Assembly (NCBI GenBank): GCA_964484475.1
Contig: CAZAFU010000036.1
Location: 1-22,691 of the forward strand
Length of the DNA stretch: 22,691 bases
Source of the DNA: Parvularcula sp964484475
Lineage (GTDB): Bacteria > Pseudomonadota > Alphaproteobacteria > Caulobacterales > Parvularculaceae
Direction of reading: 5' to 3'
Shown here: positions 13,584 through 21,452 of the stretch, piece by piece
How the letters are laid out: each line of letters starts with the position of its first letter
How positions within the stretch are numbered: the first letter of the stretch is position 1
The notes under the pieces: generated by a model
Told to the model about the DNA's origin: nothing
The model's database searches: none
Seen by the model: only the letters and a program-made list of their open reading frames with translations
Translations under genes and position numbers: made by a program

Positions 13584-14990
13584 ATGGCCGCCGAAAAAGT
13601 CCTCAAAATGATCAAAGACGAGGAGGTTCAGTTCGTCGACCTCCGCTTCACCGATCCCAAAGGCAAGTGGCAGCACGTCACCTTCGACCAGGACATGGTG
13701 GACGAAGACTTCTTCAAGCACGGCTCCATGTTCGACGGCTCGTCCATCTCCGGGTGGAAGGAAATCAACGAGAGCGACATGGTCCTGATGCCGGACACCG
13801 ACACGGCAGTCCTCGACCCCTTCTTCGCAGCCAAGACCCTGTCGATCACCTGCGATATTCTCGAGCCCTCGAACTTCGAGCCCTATAACCGCGACCCCCG
13901 CACCACGGCGAAGGCCGCCGAAGCCTATCTGCGCGAGAGCGGCGTCGGCGATACCGCCTATTTCGGCCCGGAAGCGGAGTTCTTCGTCTTCGACGATGTG
14001 CTGATCTCCACCAGTCAGGACAATATCGGCTTCTCCATCGACAGCGGCGAAGGCCCCTACAACATGGATACCCCTCTCGAAGGCGGTAACCTCGGCCACC
14101 GTCCGCGGACCAAGGGCGGCTACTTCCCGGTGCCGCCGGTGGACAGCGAGCAGGACATGCGGTCCGAAATGCTCGTCTACATGCGCCAGATGGGCCTCAA
14201 GCCGGAAAAGCATCACCACGAGGTCGCACCCTCGCAGCACGAGCTCGGCATGAAGTTCAGCACTCTGACGGCCATGGCCGACCAGATGCAGATCTACAAA
14301 TACGTGGTCCAGCAGGTCGCCCACAGCTTCGGCAAGACCGCCACCTTCATGCCCAAGCCCGTGGTCGGCGACAACGGATCGGGCATGCACGTCCACCAGT
14401 CCATCTGGAGGGACGGCGAGCCGCTCTTCGCCGGTGACAAATACGCCGACCTTTCGGACGAGTGCCTCCATTACATCGGGGGCGTCATCAAGCACGCACG
14501 GGCGATCAACGCTTTCGCGAACGCCTCGACCAACAGCTACAAGCGTCTCGTCCCCGGCTTCGAGGCTCCTGTTCTCCTCGCCTATTCGGCCCGCAACCGT
14601 TCCGCCTCGATCCGTATTCCGTGGACGAACGCTCCGAAGGCGAAAAGGATCGAGACCCGCTTCCCCGACGCCGCGGGCAACCCCTATTACACCTTCGCCG
14701 CCCTCCTGATGGCGGGCCTCGACGGCATCGCCAACAAGATCGACCCCGGCGCAGCGCTGGACCAGGATCTCTACGCCATGAGCGAAGCGGACCAGAAGGA
14801 CATCCCGACAGTCTCGCGCTCGCTGCAGCAATCGCTCGAAGCCCTCGACGAAGACCGGGCGTTCCTGAAGAAGGGCAACGTCTTCAACGACGACCAGATC
14901 GACGCCTATATCGAGCTGAAGATGGAAGAAGTCACCCGCTACAACTCCACGCCGCACCCGGTGGAGTTCGACATGTACTATTCCGTTTAA
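13584..14990 (+). CDS. glnA: Type I glutamine synthetase
   Basis: GlnA makes glutamine from glutamate, ammonia and ATP as a dodecamer. The 468-residue length matches the GSI-beta class. Visible signatures are 'MFDGSSISGWKEINESDM', 'GPEAEFFVFDDV', 'GDNGSGMHVHQSIW' and 'FEAPVLLAYSARNRSASIRIP'. Tyr397 (DQDLYAM) is conserved at the same number as the adenylylated tyrosine of E. coli, so control by GlnE is likely. AGGAG at 13569-13573 is a good ribosome site ten bases before the ATG. glnB, which normally precedes glnA in alphaproteobacteria, is not here; the gene upstream is plsY. A strong terminator follows 22 bases after the stop. Confidence 0.98.
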   Translation: MAAEKVLKMIKDEEVQFVDLRFTDPKGKWQHVTFDQDMVDEDFFKHGSMFDGSSISGWKEINESDMVLMPDTDTAVLDPFFAAKTLSITCDILEPSNFEPYNRDPRTTAKAAEAYLRESGVGDTAYFGPEAEFFVFDDVLISTSQDNIGFSIDSGEGPYNMDTPLEGGNLGHRPRTKGGYFPVPPVDSEQDMRSEMLVYMRQMGLKPEKHHHEVAPSQHELGMKFSTLTAMADQMQIYKYVVQQVAHSFGKTATFMPKPVVGDNGSGMHVHQSIWRDGEPLFAGDKYADLSDECLHYIGGVIKHARAINAFANASTNSYKRLVPGFEAPVLLAYSARNRSASIRIPWTNAPKAKRIETRFPDAAGNPYYTFAALLMAGLDGIANKIDPGAALDQDLYAMSEADQKDIPTVSRSLQQSLEALDEDRAFLKKGNVFNDDQIDAYIELKMEEVTRYNSTPHPVEFDMYYSV

Positions 14991-15012
14991 GGACGGATGA
15001 TGGACTTTCGGG

Positions 15013-15040
15013 AAAGGGCGCCCCTCGCGGGCGCCTTTTT
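15013..15040 (+). terminator. Intrinsic terminator of glnA, overlapping the pleD stop
   Basis: GGCGCCC (15017-15023) pairs with GGGCGCC (15029-15035) around a CTCGC loop, and AAAG before it can extend the stem into the run of five Ts at 15036-15040. It is a textbook intrinsic terminator. The last T is also the final base of the minus-strand pleD stop codon; on that strand only TTT follows the stem, so termination may be weaker there. Confidence 0.9.
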
Positions 15041-16410
15041 CATGCCGCTTCGTCGGTGAAACGGTTCCTGCCGTTTTCCTTCGAGCGGTAGAGAGCTTCG
15101 TCGGCACGCTTCAGCAGCGAGGCGAGATTGTCCCCCTCGTCGAGTGCAGACACGCCAATCGACACGGTGATGTCGAGCTTCAGCCCGTCCCTGGTCTTCA
15201 CCTGCTCCTTGGCGATCGACCCCAGGACACGCTCCGCGATTTCGTGAGCGTCCTTCTTGCTGCTCCGCGGCATCAGCACACAGAACTCCTCGCCGCCGAA
15301 CCGCGCCACGAGGTCCGAGCCGCGCACGGCCATGGTCAGCCGCTTCGAGATCTCCTTGAGGACGGCATCACCCACATCATGGCCATAGGTGTCGTTGACC
15401 ATCTTGAAGTGGTCGACATCGATCATCAGGCAGGTCAGCGGGGTCTCGTCGGCCCGCGCATCATCGAGCAGCCGAGAACCCTGATTGGCCAGGAAACGGC
15501 GGTTGTAGGTCCCGGTCAGCTGATCGGTGACAGCCTGTTCGAGGGTCTCATCGAACGAGGAGCGCAGGTGCTGGATATACCGCATGCGGCGGAGCTGCGT
15601 CCGCACACGGGCGGCCAGCTCCTGACGGTCGATGGGTTGCAGCAGGTAATCGGAGACCCCGAGGTCGAGCGCCCTGACCACGAGCCGCGCCTTGTCCTGT
15701 TCGGCAATAGCGAGGAGCGGCGCGAGACGGGAGGTGTCGAAGGCCCGGATGGCGGAGCAGAGACGCAAGGGGTCGTAGCTCTCCATGCCAAGGTCGATGA
15801 AGACCAGATCGGGCTCACCCCGGCGGATGGCTTCGAGCGCGAGGCGGGCGTCGGCTTCGTAGCGGACCGTCACGTTGTCGAGCATGTTGCCCGCATTCGC
15901 CTCGAGCGCCGTGATTTCGTCCTTGTCGGTGACGCAGAGGAGCTGGGCGTGAGCGTCGTCGAAGGTCTTGAGGTCGTGGTGGCTGACCACGCCCATCCGC
16001 GCGCCGGCGGCGTGCCGGTGGCGCAACTCGTCCGTCATCTGCTTGAACCGGGTCAGGCTCCGGACGCGGGCAAAGAGGGCGATATCCTGCACGGGCTTGG
16101 TCAGGAAGTCGTCGGCGCCGGAGTTGAGGCCGGCTACCCTGTCGGCCTGCTGGTCGAGGGCTGTGACCATCACCACGGGGATGTGCCAGGTCTTCTCGTC
16201 GGTCTTGAGGATCTCGCAGGTCTCGAAGCCGTTGAGCCCCGGCATCATGACGTCGAGGAGGATGATGTCCGGCTGCTGCTCGCGGGCAATATCGATCGCC
16301 TCGCGCCCGGAGAGCGCGGTGAGGACCTCGAAATACTCGGCCGTGAGCTTGGCCTCGAGCAGTTTCACGTTCGGCTCGAGGTCGTCCACGATCAGGACCC
16401 GCGCGGTCAT
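15040..16410 (-). CDS. pleD: PleD-type response regulator with diguanylate cyclase domain
   Basis: PleD makes cyclic di-GMP during the swarmer-to-stalked transition in Caulobacter. The 456-residue layout is REC (1-120), a second receiver-like adaptor (about 150-280) and GGDEF (about 290-450). The first receiver has the phosphate acceptor Asp53 (ILLDVMMPGLNGFE) and the TKP lysine. The second keeps an Asp in 'LVFIDLGM' but has Gln in place of the conserved Lys ('LLQPIDRQEL'), so it is probably not phosphorylated. The GGEEF active site is at 372-376, preceded by an RxxD inhibitory site (Arg363-Gly-Ser-Asp366). It follows divK by 36 bases, the same order as in Caulobacter. Confidence 0.95.
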   Translation of the reverse strand: MTARVLIVDDLEPNVKLLEAKLTAEYFEVLTALSGREAIDIAREQQPDIILLDVMMPGLNGFETCEILKTDEKTWHIPVVMVTALDQQADRVAGLNSGADDFLTKPVQDIALFARVRSLTRFKQMTDELRHRHAAGARMGVVSHHDLKTFDDAHAQLLCVTDKDEITALEANAGNMLDNVTVRYEADARLALEAIRRGEPDLVFIDLGMESYDPLRLCSAIRAFDTSRLAPLLAIAEQDKARLVVRALDLGVSDYLLQPIDRQELAARVRTQLRRMRYIQHLRSSFDETLEQAVTDQLTGTYNRRFLANQGSRLLDDARADETPLTCLMIDVDHFKMVNDTYGHDVGDAVLKEISKRLTMAVRGSDLVARFGGEEFCVLMPRSSKKDAHEIAERVLGSIAKEQVKTRDGLKLDITVSIGVSALDEGDNLASLLKRADEALYRSKENGRNRFTDEAA

Positions 16411-16446
16411 ACTTCCCCCTCGCGAAAGGCTCGCACGCCTGACCCC

Positions 16447-16818
16447 CTAGCTCAAAACCCTTTTCACTTTCTCAAGGAACGCCGTCACACTTATGGGTTT
16501 GGCGAGATAGTCGTCGCACCCTGCCGCGCGAATGCGTTCCTCGTCGTCCTTCATGGCGAAGGCCGTGACCGCGATGACCGGGATGTCCCTGATCGCCGGT
16601 TCGGCCTTGATCTCGCGGGTAACGTCCAGGCCCGATTTCTCGGGAAGCTGGATATCCATGAGGATCAGGTCCGGCCTGTGTTCGAGGGCGAGATCGAAGG
16701 CTTCGTCCCCATTGCCGGTCTGCAGGATATCGTACCCCTGGACCTCGAGAAGGTCGTGAAAGAGCTTCATGTTCAGCTCGTTGTCTTCCACGACGAGGAT
16801 GGTCTTGCGTTCGTTCAT
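16447..16818 (-). CDS. divK: Single-domain response regulator DivK
   Basis: DivK is a lone receiver that, when phosphorylated, acts on DivL/CckA to lower CtrA activity and so governs division and polarity. This 123-residue protein is one REC domain with the acidic pair Glu11-Asp12 (VVEDNELNMKLF), acceptor Asp55 (LILMDIQLPEKSG), Thr in 'AVTAFAM' and Lys in 'DYLAKPIS'. There is no output domain. The 'EDNELNMKLFHDLLE' N-terminus and the pleD gene downstream identify it as DivK. It is transcribed away from dinB, and a CtrA-like site lies about 95 bases upstream of its start. Confidence 0.95.
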   Translation of the reverse strand: MNERKTILVVEDNELNMKLFHDLLEVQGYDILQTGNGDEAFDLALEHRPDLILMDIQLPEKSGLDVTREIKAEPAIRDIPVIAVTAFAMKDDEERIRAAGCDDYLAKPISVTAFLEKVKRVLS

Positions 16819-16911
16819 GCCGGCGTCTCGCTTACCTTATGGCCGCCCACGTCTTTCGCTTGAGAAAGATCGCTCCCCCGGCTCTAGATAATCGGCCATG
16901 AATGGTCGAGC

Positions 16912-16926
16912 TTAATGACCCGTTCA
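16912..16926. promoter_or_regulatory. Possible CtrA site between divK and dinB
   Basis: TTAA-N7-TTCA (TTAA at 16912-16915, TTCA at 16923-16926) differs by one base from the CtrA consensus TTAA-N7-TTAA. On the divK strand it reads TGAA-N7-TTAA, about 95 bases before the divK ATG. CtrA control of divK is known in Caulobacter. A one-mismatch site can occur by chance. Confidence 0.35.
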
Positions 16927-16943
16927 AGCTGAGGTATCGAACC

Positions 16944-18218
16944 GTGGCGCCCGTCAGCCGCTGCCGAGGATGTGGAGAGCTGGTCCCGCAAGGGACGGAG
17001 GAGCACTGCGCGGGATTCGGAATCATCCGGCATGAAGAGCTTGATTCGCTCGGAATTGCCCATGTCGACTGCGACGCCTTCTTCGCAAGCATCGAAAAGC
17101 GTGACCGGCCGGAGCTCAGGCACAGGCCCGTGGCGGTTGGCGGAGGCGACCGCGGCGTGGTGGCCGCGGCCTGCTACATCGCCAGAAGCTACGGCGTCCG
17201 CTCGGCGATGCCCGCCTTCCAGGCCAGGCGGCTCTGTCCCGAGATCGTCTTCGTGAAGTCGAATTTCGAGGCCTACCGCGAAGCGTCGGCCATGATCCGC
17301 GAGGAGATGCAGGACCTGACCCCGCTCGTGCAGCCGGTGTCGATCGACGAGGCCTATCTCGACCTCACCGGGACCGGCAGGCTCCACGGCGCACCGCCTG
17401 CGGCCATGCTGATCCGCCTTCAGCGGGCGGTGGAGAAACGGGTGGGCGTGACCGTTTCGGTCGGGCTCAGTTACAACAAGTCCCTCGCGAAGATGGCGTC
17501 GGAGAGGGACAAGCCACGGGGCTTCGCCCTGATCGGCAGGGATGAGACCCTGAGGGTCCTCGCGCCCGAGCCCGTCTCGACGATCCATGGCGTCGGTGCA
17601 TCCTTCGCCGCCAGGCTCGAAGCGAAAGGGCTCAGGACCATCGGCGATCTTCAGGCCATGGGACTGAGGCGGCTCGTCGAGACCTTCGGCGAGACCGGGC
17701 TCTGGCTTCATGGCAGGGCGACGGGCGATGACCGTCGGCCCGTCACCGTCGAGCGCGAGACCAAATCGATTTCCGGGGAGACCACCTTTTCGGAAAACCT
17801 GCGCGACCAGGCGGCCCTCGAGGACAAGCTCTATGCCATGGCCACGAAGGTGTCGGCGAGGGCCAGGCAGAAAGGCTTCGCCGGCCTCGTCGTGACCCTC
17901 AAGCTCAAGACCGCCCGCTTCAGGTCCCTCACGCGGCGGAAGACCCTTGGCGTCGCCACCAACCTTGCCGCTGTTCTCTTCGAGGAGGGCCGCGCCCTTC
18001 TCGCCCAAGAACTCGAAGCCCATCCGGATACGGCCTACCGTCTGATCGGAATCGGCATCTCGGACCTCGTTTCGGACGAAACGGCCCGACACGACCTCGC
18101 CTACCCGGAAGCCTATGACAGGCTGCGCCAGCGCGAGGATGCACTTCATGCCTTGCGTTCGCGCTTCGGAGACGGTGTGATCGGGACCATGCGTGATCGG
18201 AGGACATCCAGGCGATGA
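16944..18218 (+). CDS. dinB: DNA polymerase IV (DinB)
   Basis: DinB is a Y-family polymerase for translesion synthesis. From GTG 16944 it is 424 residues. The catalytic acids are Asp42 (IAHVDCDAF) and Asp135-Glu136 (SIDEAYLDL). The 'VSVGLSYNKSLAKMASERDKP' palm motif, the thumb 'STIHGVGASFAARLEAKGLRTIGDLQ' and the little-finger domain are intact. A short N-terminal cysteine segment is present, as in many alphaproteobacterial homologues, but only three Cys remain (7, 10 and 22). I chose GTG 16944 because GAGG at 16931-16934 lies nine bases before it; ATG 16902 would add 14 residues but has no ribosome site. The stop overlaps the RidA-family start. Confidence 0.93.
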   Translation: MAPVSRCRGCGELVPQGTEEHCAGFGIIRHEELDSLGIAHVDCDAFFASIEKRDRPELRHRPVAVGGGDRGVVAAACYIARSYGVRSAMPAFQARRLCPEIVFVKSNFEAYREASAMIREEMQDLTPLVQPVSIDEAYLDLTGTGRLHGAPPAAMLIRLQRAVEKRVGVTVSVGLSYNKSLAKMASERDKPRGFALIGRDETLRVLAPEPVSTIHGVGASFAARLEAKGLRTIGDLQAMGLRRLVETFGETGLWLHGRATGDDRRPVTVERETKSISGETTFSENLRDQAALEDKLYAMATKVSARARQKGFAGLVVTLKLKTARFRSLTRRKTLGVATNLAAVLFEEGRALLAQELEAHPDTAYRLIGIGISDLVSDETARHDLAYPEAYDRLRQREDALHALRSRFGDGVIGTMRDRRTSRR

Positions 18219-18676
18219 ACCACGTCGAGACCAGGCTCGCTGAGATGGGCCTCAAACTGCCCGAAGCCGCCGCGCCCCTTGCGAGTTATGTTCCCTATCG
18301 CAAGGCCCGCGATCTCATCTTCGTTTCCGGCCAGCTTCCGTTCCGTGACGGCGAGATCGTGACCGGCAGGCTCGGCGAGACAATGAATACGGAGGAAGGA
18401 CGCAAGGCCGCGGAGCTCTGCGCCCTCGGTGTCATTGCGCAGGTCGGGGCAGCGCTCGGCGGGGACTTCGGCAGGCTTCGCTACTGTATGCGGCTCGACG
18501 GTTTCGTGAACGCGGCAGCTTCGTTCACGGAGCACCCCGAAGTCATCAACGGCGCGTCCGACCTGATGGCGGAGGTGTTCTGTGAACGGGGACACCATTC
18601 GCGGGCGGCGGTCGGTGTGTCGTCGCTACCCCGCGGCGCGGCCGTCGAGGTCGCGGGCGTCTTTGTCGTCGACTAG
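18215..18676 (+). CDS. RidA family protein
   Basis: RidA/YjgF proteins are small trimeric enzymes; the archetype hydrolyses reactive enamines and imines. This 153-residue protein has 'PLASYVPYRKARDLIFVSGQLPFRDGEIVTGRLG' and ends with 'SRAAVGVSSLPRGAAVEVAGVFVVD', which keeps the conserved substrate-binding Arg. The longer form and the 'YVPYRKARDLIFVSGQLP' start fit the YjgF-like subgroup of about 150 residues rather than archetypal RidA, so its exact substrate is uncertain. It overlaps dinB (ATGA) and was probably cotranscribed with it. Its last 51 bases overlap the 3' end of lpxB on the other strand. Confidence 0.92.
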   Translation: MNHVETRLAEMGLKLPEAAAPLASYVPYRKARDLIFVSGQLPFRDGEIVTGRLGETMNTEEGRKAAELCALGVIAQVGAALGGDFGRLRYCMRLDGFVNAAASFTEHPEVINGASDLMAEVFCERGHHSRAAVGVSSLPRGAAVEVAGVFVVD

Positions 18677-19804
18677 GTCCAGCACCTCTTCGGCGGCCCG
18701 TTCCGCGGCATCGCGCGAACCGAGAAGCGTGGGGAGCAGCCGCCTGAAAGCAGAGATCTGAAGCCGCCTTGCCTCGTCGTTGGTGATGAGGCGGGCGATA
18801 TCGGCGCTGAGCTGCTGGGGCTCGCATTCCTCCTGCAACCTCTCCGGGATCACCATTTCCCCGGCAGCCACGTTCAGGACGGTGACGTAAGGCGTCGTCA
18901 CGACCCGGCGTGCCCACGCGGCCACCATCGGCCCGAGTTTGTAGGTCACCACCATCGGCGTTCCCGTCAGTGCAAGCTCGGTGGTGACGGTACCGGACGC
19001 CGCCAGCGCGACGTCGCCAGCGTCGAAGGCATCGAAGCGTTCGTCGGGACCGACGATCATCGGATCGCAATCCCAGTGGGCGGCAGCCGCTTTCACCCTC
19101 TCTTCCACAGCCGGGGCAACGATGACAGCGACCTTCAGGCTCCGGATCTTCTGGCAGACGATACGGATCGTCTCTCCGAAGACCGGCAGCAGGCGCTTCA
19201 CCTCACCCGCCCGGCTGCCGGGGAGGAGAAGGAGAAGAGGCGAGTCACCGATGTCGTGACGGGCTCTGAAGGAAGGGCCGGAGCGCGGCTTGCGCGAGGT
19301 ATCCTGGAAGTTCGGATTGCCCACGAAGATTGCCCGGTCTCCCGCTTCGGGGAAATGCCCGGGCTCGAACGGCAGGAGGCAGAGCAGCTTGTCGAAAAGC
19401 CTGGCGGCCTGTCCCGCCCTGTCAGGCCGTGACGCCCAGACCTGAGGCACGCCGAGCTTGACCAGAGGGAGTTTGGGCGCCTTCGCGCGCAACCGCTCGG
19501 CCACCGCTTTCGAAAAGGTCCAGCTATCGATCAGTACGGCGACATCGGGCTTTTCGGTCTCTGCCAGCCTGACCAGCGACCTTGCGAGGGACATGGCACG
19601 GGGGACGGCTGCGAGCGTATCCGCCGGTCCCATGACCGCCAGCTTGTCCGTGGGCAGCGCAGCTTCGAGACCCTCCTGCCGCATCAAGGGTCCGCCCCCC
19701 CCTATGAACCGGATCTGGGCCGCCTGGGCCCGCAGCGCACGCATCAGCGCCGCGCCAAGGGCGTCACCCGATGGTTCGGAGGCGCAGAGAAGAACCGTGA
19801 TCAT
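18626..19804 (-). CDS. lpxB: Lipid-A-disaccharide synthase LpxB (divergent)
   Basis: LpxB joins UDP-2,3-diacylglucosamine and lipid X into the lipid A disaccharide at the inner membrane. The 392-residue protein keeps the N-terminal 'ASEPSGDALGAALMRAL', 'GGGGPLMRQEG', 'LAVMGPADTL', Asp93 in 'VLIDS' (equivalent to E. coli Asp98), 'LLPGSRAGEV', 'ASGTVTTELALTGTPMVVTYK' and 'LQEECEPQQL'. Several usual signatures differ: IDxPxF reads IDSWTF, VWAWR reads VWASR and FVGHP reads FVGNP. Position next to lpxI supports LpxB. It ends in a short hydrophilic tail that overlaps the RidA-family gene by 51 bases, and its start overlaps the lpxI stop by four bases. Confidence 0.92.
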   Translation of the reverse strand: MITVLLCASEPSGDALGAALMRALRAQAAQIRFIGGGGPLMRQEGLEAALPTDKLAVMGPADTLAAVPRAMSLARSLVRLAETEKPDVAVLIDSWTFSKAVAERLRAKAPKLPLVKLGVPQVWASRPDRAGQAARLFDKLLCLLPFEPGHFPEAGDRAIFVGNPNFQDTSRKPRSGPSFRARHDIGDSPLLLLLPGSRAGEVKRLLPVFGETIRIVCQKIRSLKVAVIVAPAVEERVKAAAAHWDCDPMIVGPDERFDAFDAGDVALAASGTVTTELALTGTPMVVTYKLGPMVAAWARRVVTTPYVTVLNVAAGEMVIPERLQEECEPQQLSADIARLITNDEARRLQISAFRRLLPTLLGSRDAAERAAEEVLDLVDDKDARDLDGRAAG

Positions 19805-20682
19805 GCAAGTTCCTCATCGGTGAAACCGTAAACGAAGATGCCCGCGCGGTCGGCGGCTTCGGTGACGGCCTCGCGGTCCACGATCAGGCCCTGGCCGGCA
19901 CGCACCGCGATACCGGCGAGCCCGGCACTCGCCGCCCCCTCGACCGTCCTGACGCCGATCGTGGGAAGATCGACCCTGAGTTCCTGGCCGGGTTTTGGAC
20001 GCTTGAGGAGAACGCCCAACCGTCGCCCCTCCTCGCCCGGTGCGTAGCCCTTGAGTTCGCCCGGTAGGTCACGGCAACGGGCGAGCATGGCGTCGGTCCC
20101 CTCGGCCGCCTCGATCGCCAGAACGAAACCCTGCCGCACGATACAGCCCTGGCCGACATCGAAACGTCCGAGAGCGGAGACGATGGCAGAGGCCTTGCGC
20201 ATGTCCTGGATGTCGTCCGTGGAAGGAGAGACGCTGCCGAATGAACCGGCCTCGATCTTCAGGCTGTTCGCCGCCTCTTCCGCACCGACGACCCTGAACC
20301 CCTCACGCTCGAATGCGCCCACGATGACATCGATGATCGCGCCATCGCCGCGCCGTGCGGCACCCAGGACCTTGGGAAGGAGGCTTGCCCCCTTCATGTC
20401 GGGCTTGATCTCGGCGAAATTCGGACGGTTGAAATGCCCCGCGAAGCAGACCGCATCGCAGCCTTCCGCGCGCAGCCTTTTGAGGGTCCGACCCACCTCC
20501 CCCACATGCGCTCGCTCCGCCTCGAAGCCGTCGAAGGGGTCGGCGGCGTCGCTGAGCCGGACGATGAAGGGCGGGCGTCCGCTCTTCCGTTCGGCCTGGG
20601 CAATCCGCACAGGAAGCGCCCCGGCACCAGCGATGAGCCCGAGGCGTTTCCAGGACTGCTCGGTTACTGGCCCGGCAGGCAC
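19801..20682 (-). CDS. lpxI: UDP-2,3-diacylglucosamine pyrophosphatase LpxI
   Basis: LpxI cleaves UDP-2,3-diacylglucosamine to lipid X and UMP; it replaces LpxH in alphaproteobacteria. The 293-residue protein has the N-terminal 'LGLIAGAGALPVRIAQ', the central 'VCFAGHFNRPNF', 'DGAIIDVIVGAFEREGF' and 'ADPFDGF'-like segments, and the C-terminal 'VDLPTIGVRTVEGAASAGLAGIAV' holding Asp238, which corresponds to the catalytic Asp of the Caulobacter enzyme. It overlaps lpxA by 19 bases upstream and lpxB by four downstream, consistent with tight coupling of the lipid A genes. Confidence 0.96.
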   Translation of the reverse strand: MPAGPVTEQSWKRLGLIAGAGALPVRIAQAERKSGRPPFIVRLSDAADPFDGFEAERAHVGEVGRTLKRLRAEGCDAVCFAGHFNRPNFAEIKPDMKGASLLPKVLGAARRGDGAIIDVIVGAFEREGFRVVGAEEAANSLKIEAGSFGSVSPSTDDIQDMRKASAIVSALGRFDVGQGCIVRQGFVLAIEAAEGTDAMLARCRDLPGELKGYAPGEEGRRLGVLLKRPKPGQELRVDLPTIGVRTVEGAASAGLAGIAVRAGQGLIVDREAVTEAADRAGIFVYGFTDEELA

Positions 20683-21452
20683 AGGGCGCGATCCTCCGTC
20701 GTCCTCATGAACTTGACGATCTCCATCACCTCCGGAGTGTCGGCATAGGTCTGGGCGACATCGTCGATCCGCTCCTGCAGGGTCCCTTCCGGCGCGAAGA
20801 GCAGGCGATAGGCCGCGCGCAGGGCGTGGATCGTCCTGCGCGGCATTCCCCGGCGCTTCATCCCCACGATGTTGAGCCCTTCGAGCTTCGCCCGGTTCCC
20901 GAAGACCGACCCATAGGGAATGACGTCACCGGCCACGATCGCGCCGCCGCCGACGAAGGAGTAGTTCCCGATACGCGCATACTGGTGAATGGCGGTCAGG
21001 CCACTGATGAAGGTGTGGTTGCCGACCTGGATATGCCCGCCAAGCGTCGCGTTGTTGGCCATGATGACGTGATCGCCCAGGATGCAGTCATGGGCGACAT
21101 GGCTTCCCACCATGAAGAGGCCATCGTCGCCGACCTCGGTCCTGCCGCCGCCGATCACCGTGCCGGGGTGCATGGTCACGTGCTCGCGGATCTGGTTCCG
21201 GGCGCCGATACTCAGGGTCGTGACCTCTCCCTTGTGGCCGAGGTGCTGCGGCGGCATGCCGAGGACGGCGAAGGGCATGACTTCGGTTTCCTCGCCGATG
21301 GACGTGTGACCGAGAACGACAGCGTGGGGGTGAAGCCTGACCCGGTCACCGAGCGTGACGTCGGGGCCGACATGGACGAACGGGCCGATCTCGACACCTT
21401 CGCCGATCTTGGCGCCGTCCTCGACAATGGCGCGGGGGTGGATTCCGGTCAT
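20664..21452 (-). CDS. lpxA: UDP-N-acetylglucosamine O-acyltransferase LpxA
   Basis: LpxA transfers a hydroxyacyl chain from ACP to UDP-GlcNAc, the first step of lipid A synthesis. The 262-residue length is normal. The N-terminal two-thirds is a left-handed beta helix of hexapeptide repeats (for example 'IVEDGAKIGEGVEIG'), with catalytic His121 in GSHVAHDCILG. The C-terminal helices run from 'GLNIVGMKRRGMPRRTIHAL', the usual LpxA signature. The ATG overlaps the fabZ stop, and the stop lies inside the start of lpxI. Confidence 0.97.
   Translation of the reverse strand: MTGIHPRAIVEDGAKIGEGVEIGPFVHVGPDVTLGDRVRLHPHAVVLGHTSIGEETEVMPFAVLGMPPQHLGHKGEVTTLSIGARNQIREHVTMHPGTVIGGGRTEVGDDGLFMVGSHVAHDCILGDHVIMANNATLGGHIQVGNHTFISGLTAIHQYARIGNYSFVGGGAIVAGDVIPYGSVFGNRAKLEGLNIVGMKRRGMPRRTIHALRAAYRLLFAPEGTLQERIDDVAQTYADTPEVMEIVKFMRTTEDRALCLPGQ

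Noticed and set aside
15244..16863. Plus-strand open frame of 539 codons across pleD and divK
   Set aside because: It is the longest frame in the window but is antisense to two genes with intact active-site motifs; its own translation shows no family.
16922..16942. GTTC...GAAC arms upstream of dinB as a possible LexA box
   Set aside because: The arms are inverted and 13 bases apart; the alphaproteobacterial LexA box is a direct GTTC-N7-GTTC repeat, which is not present.
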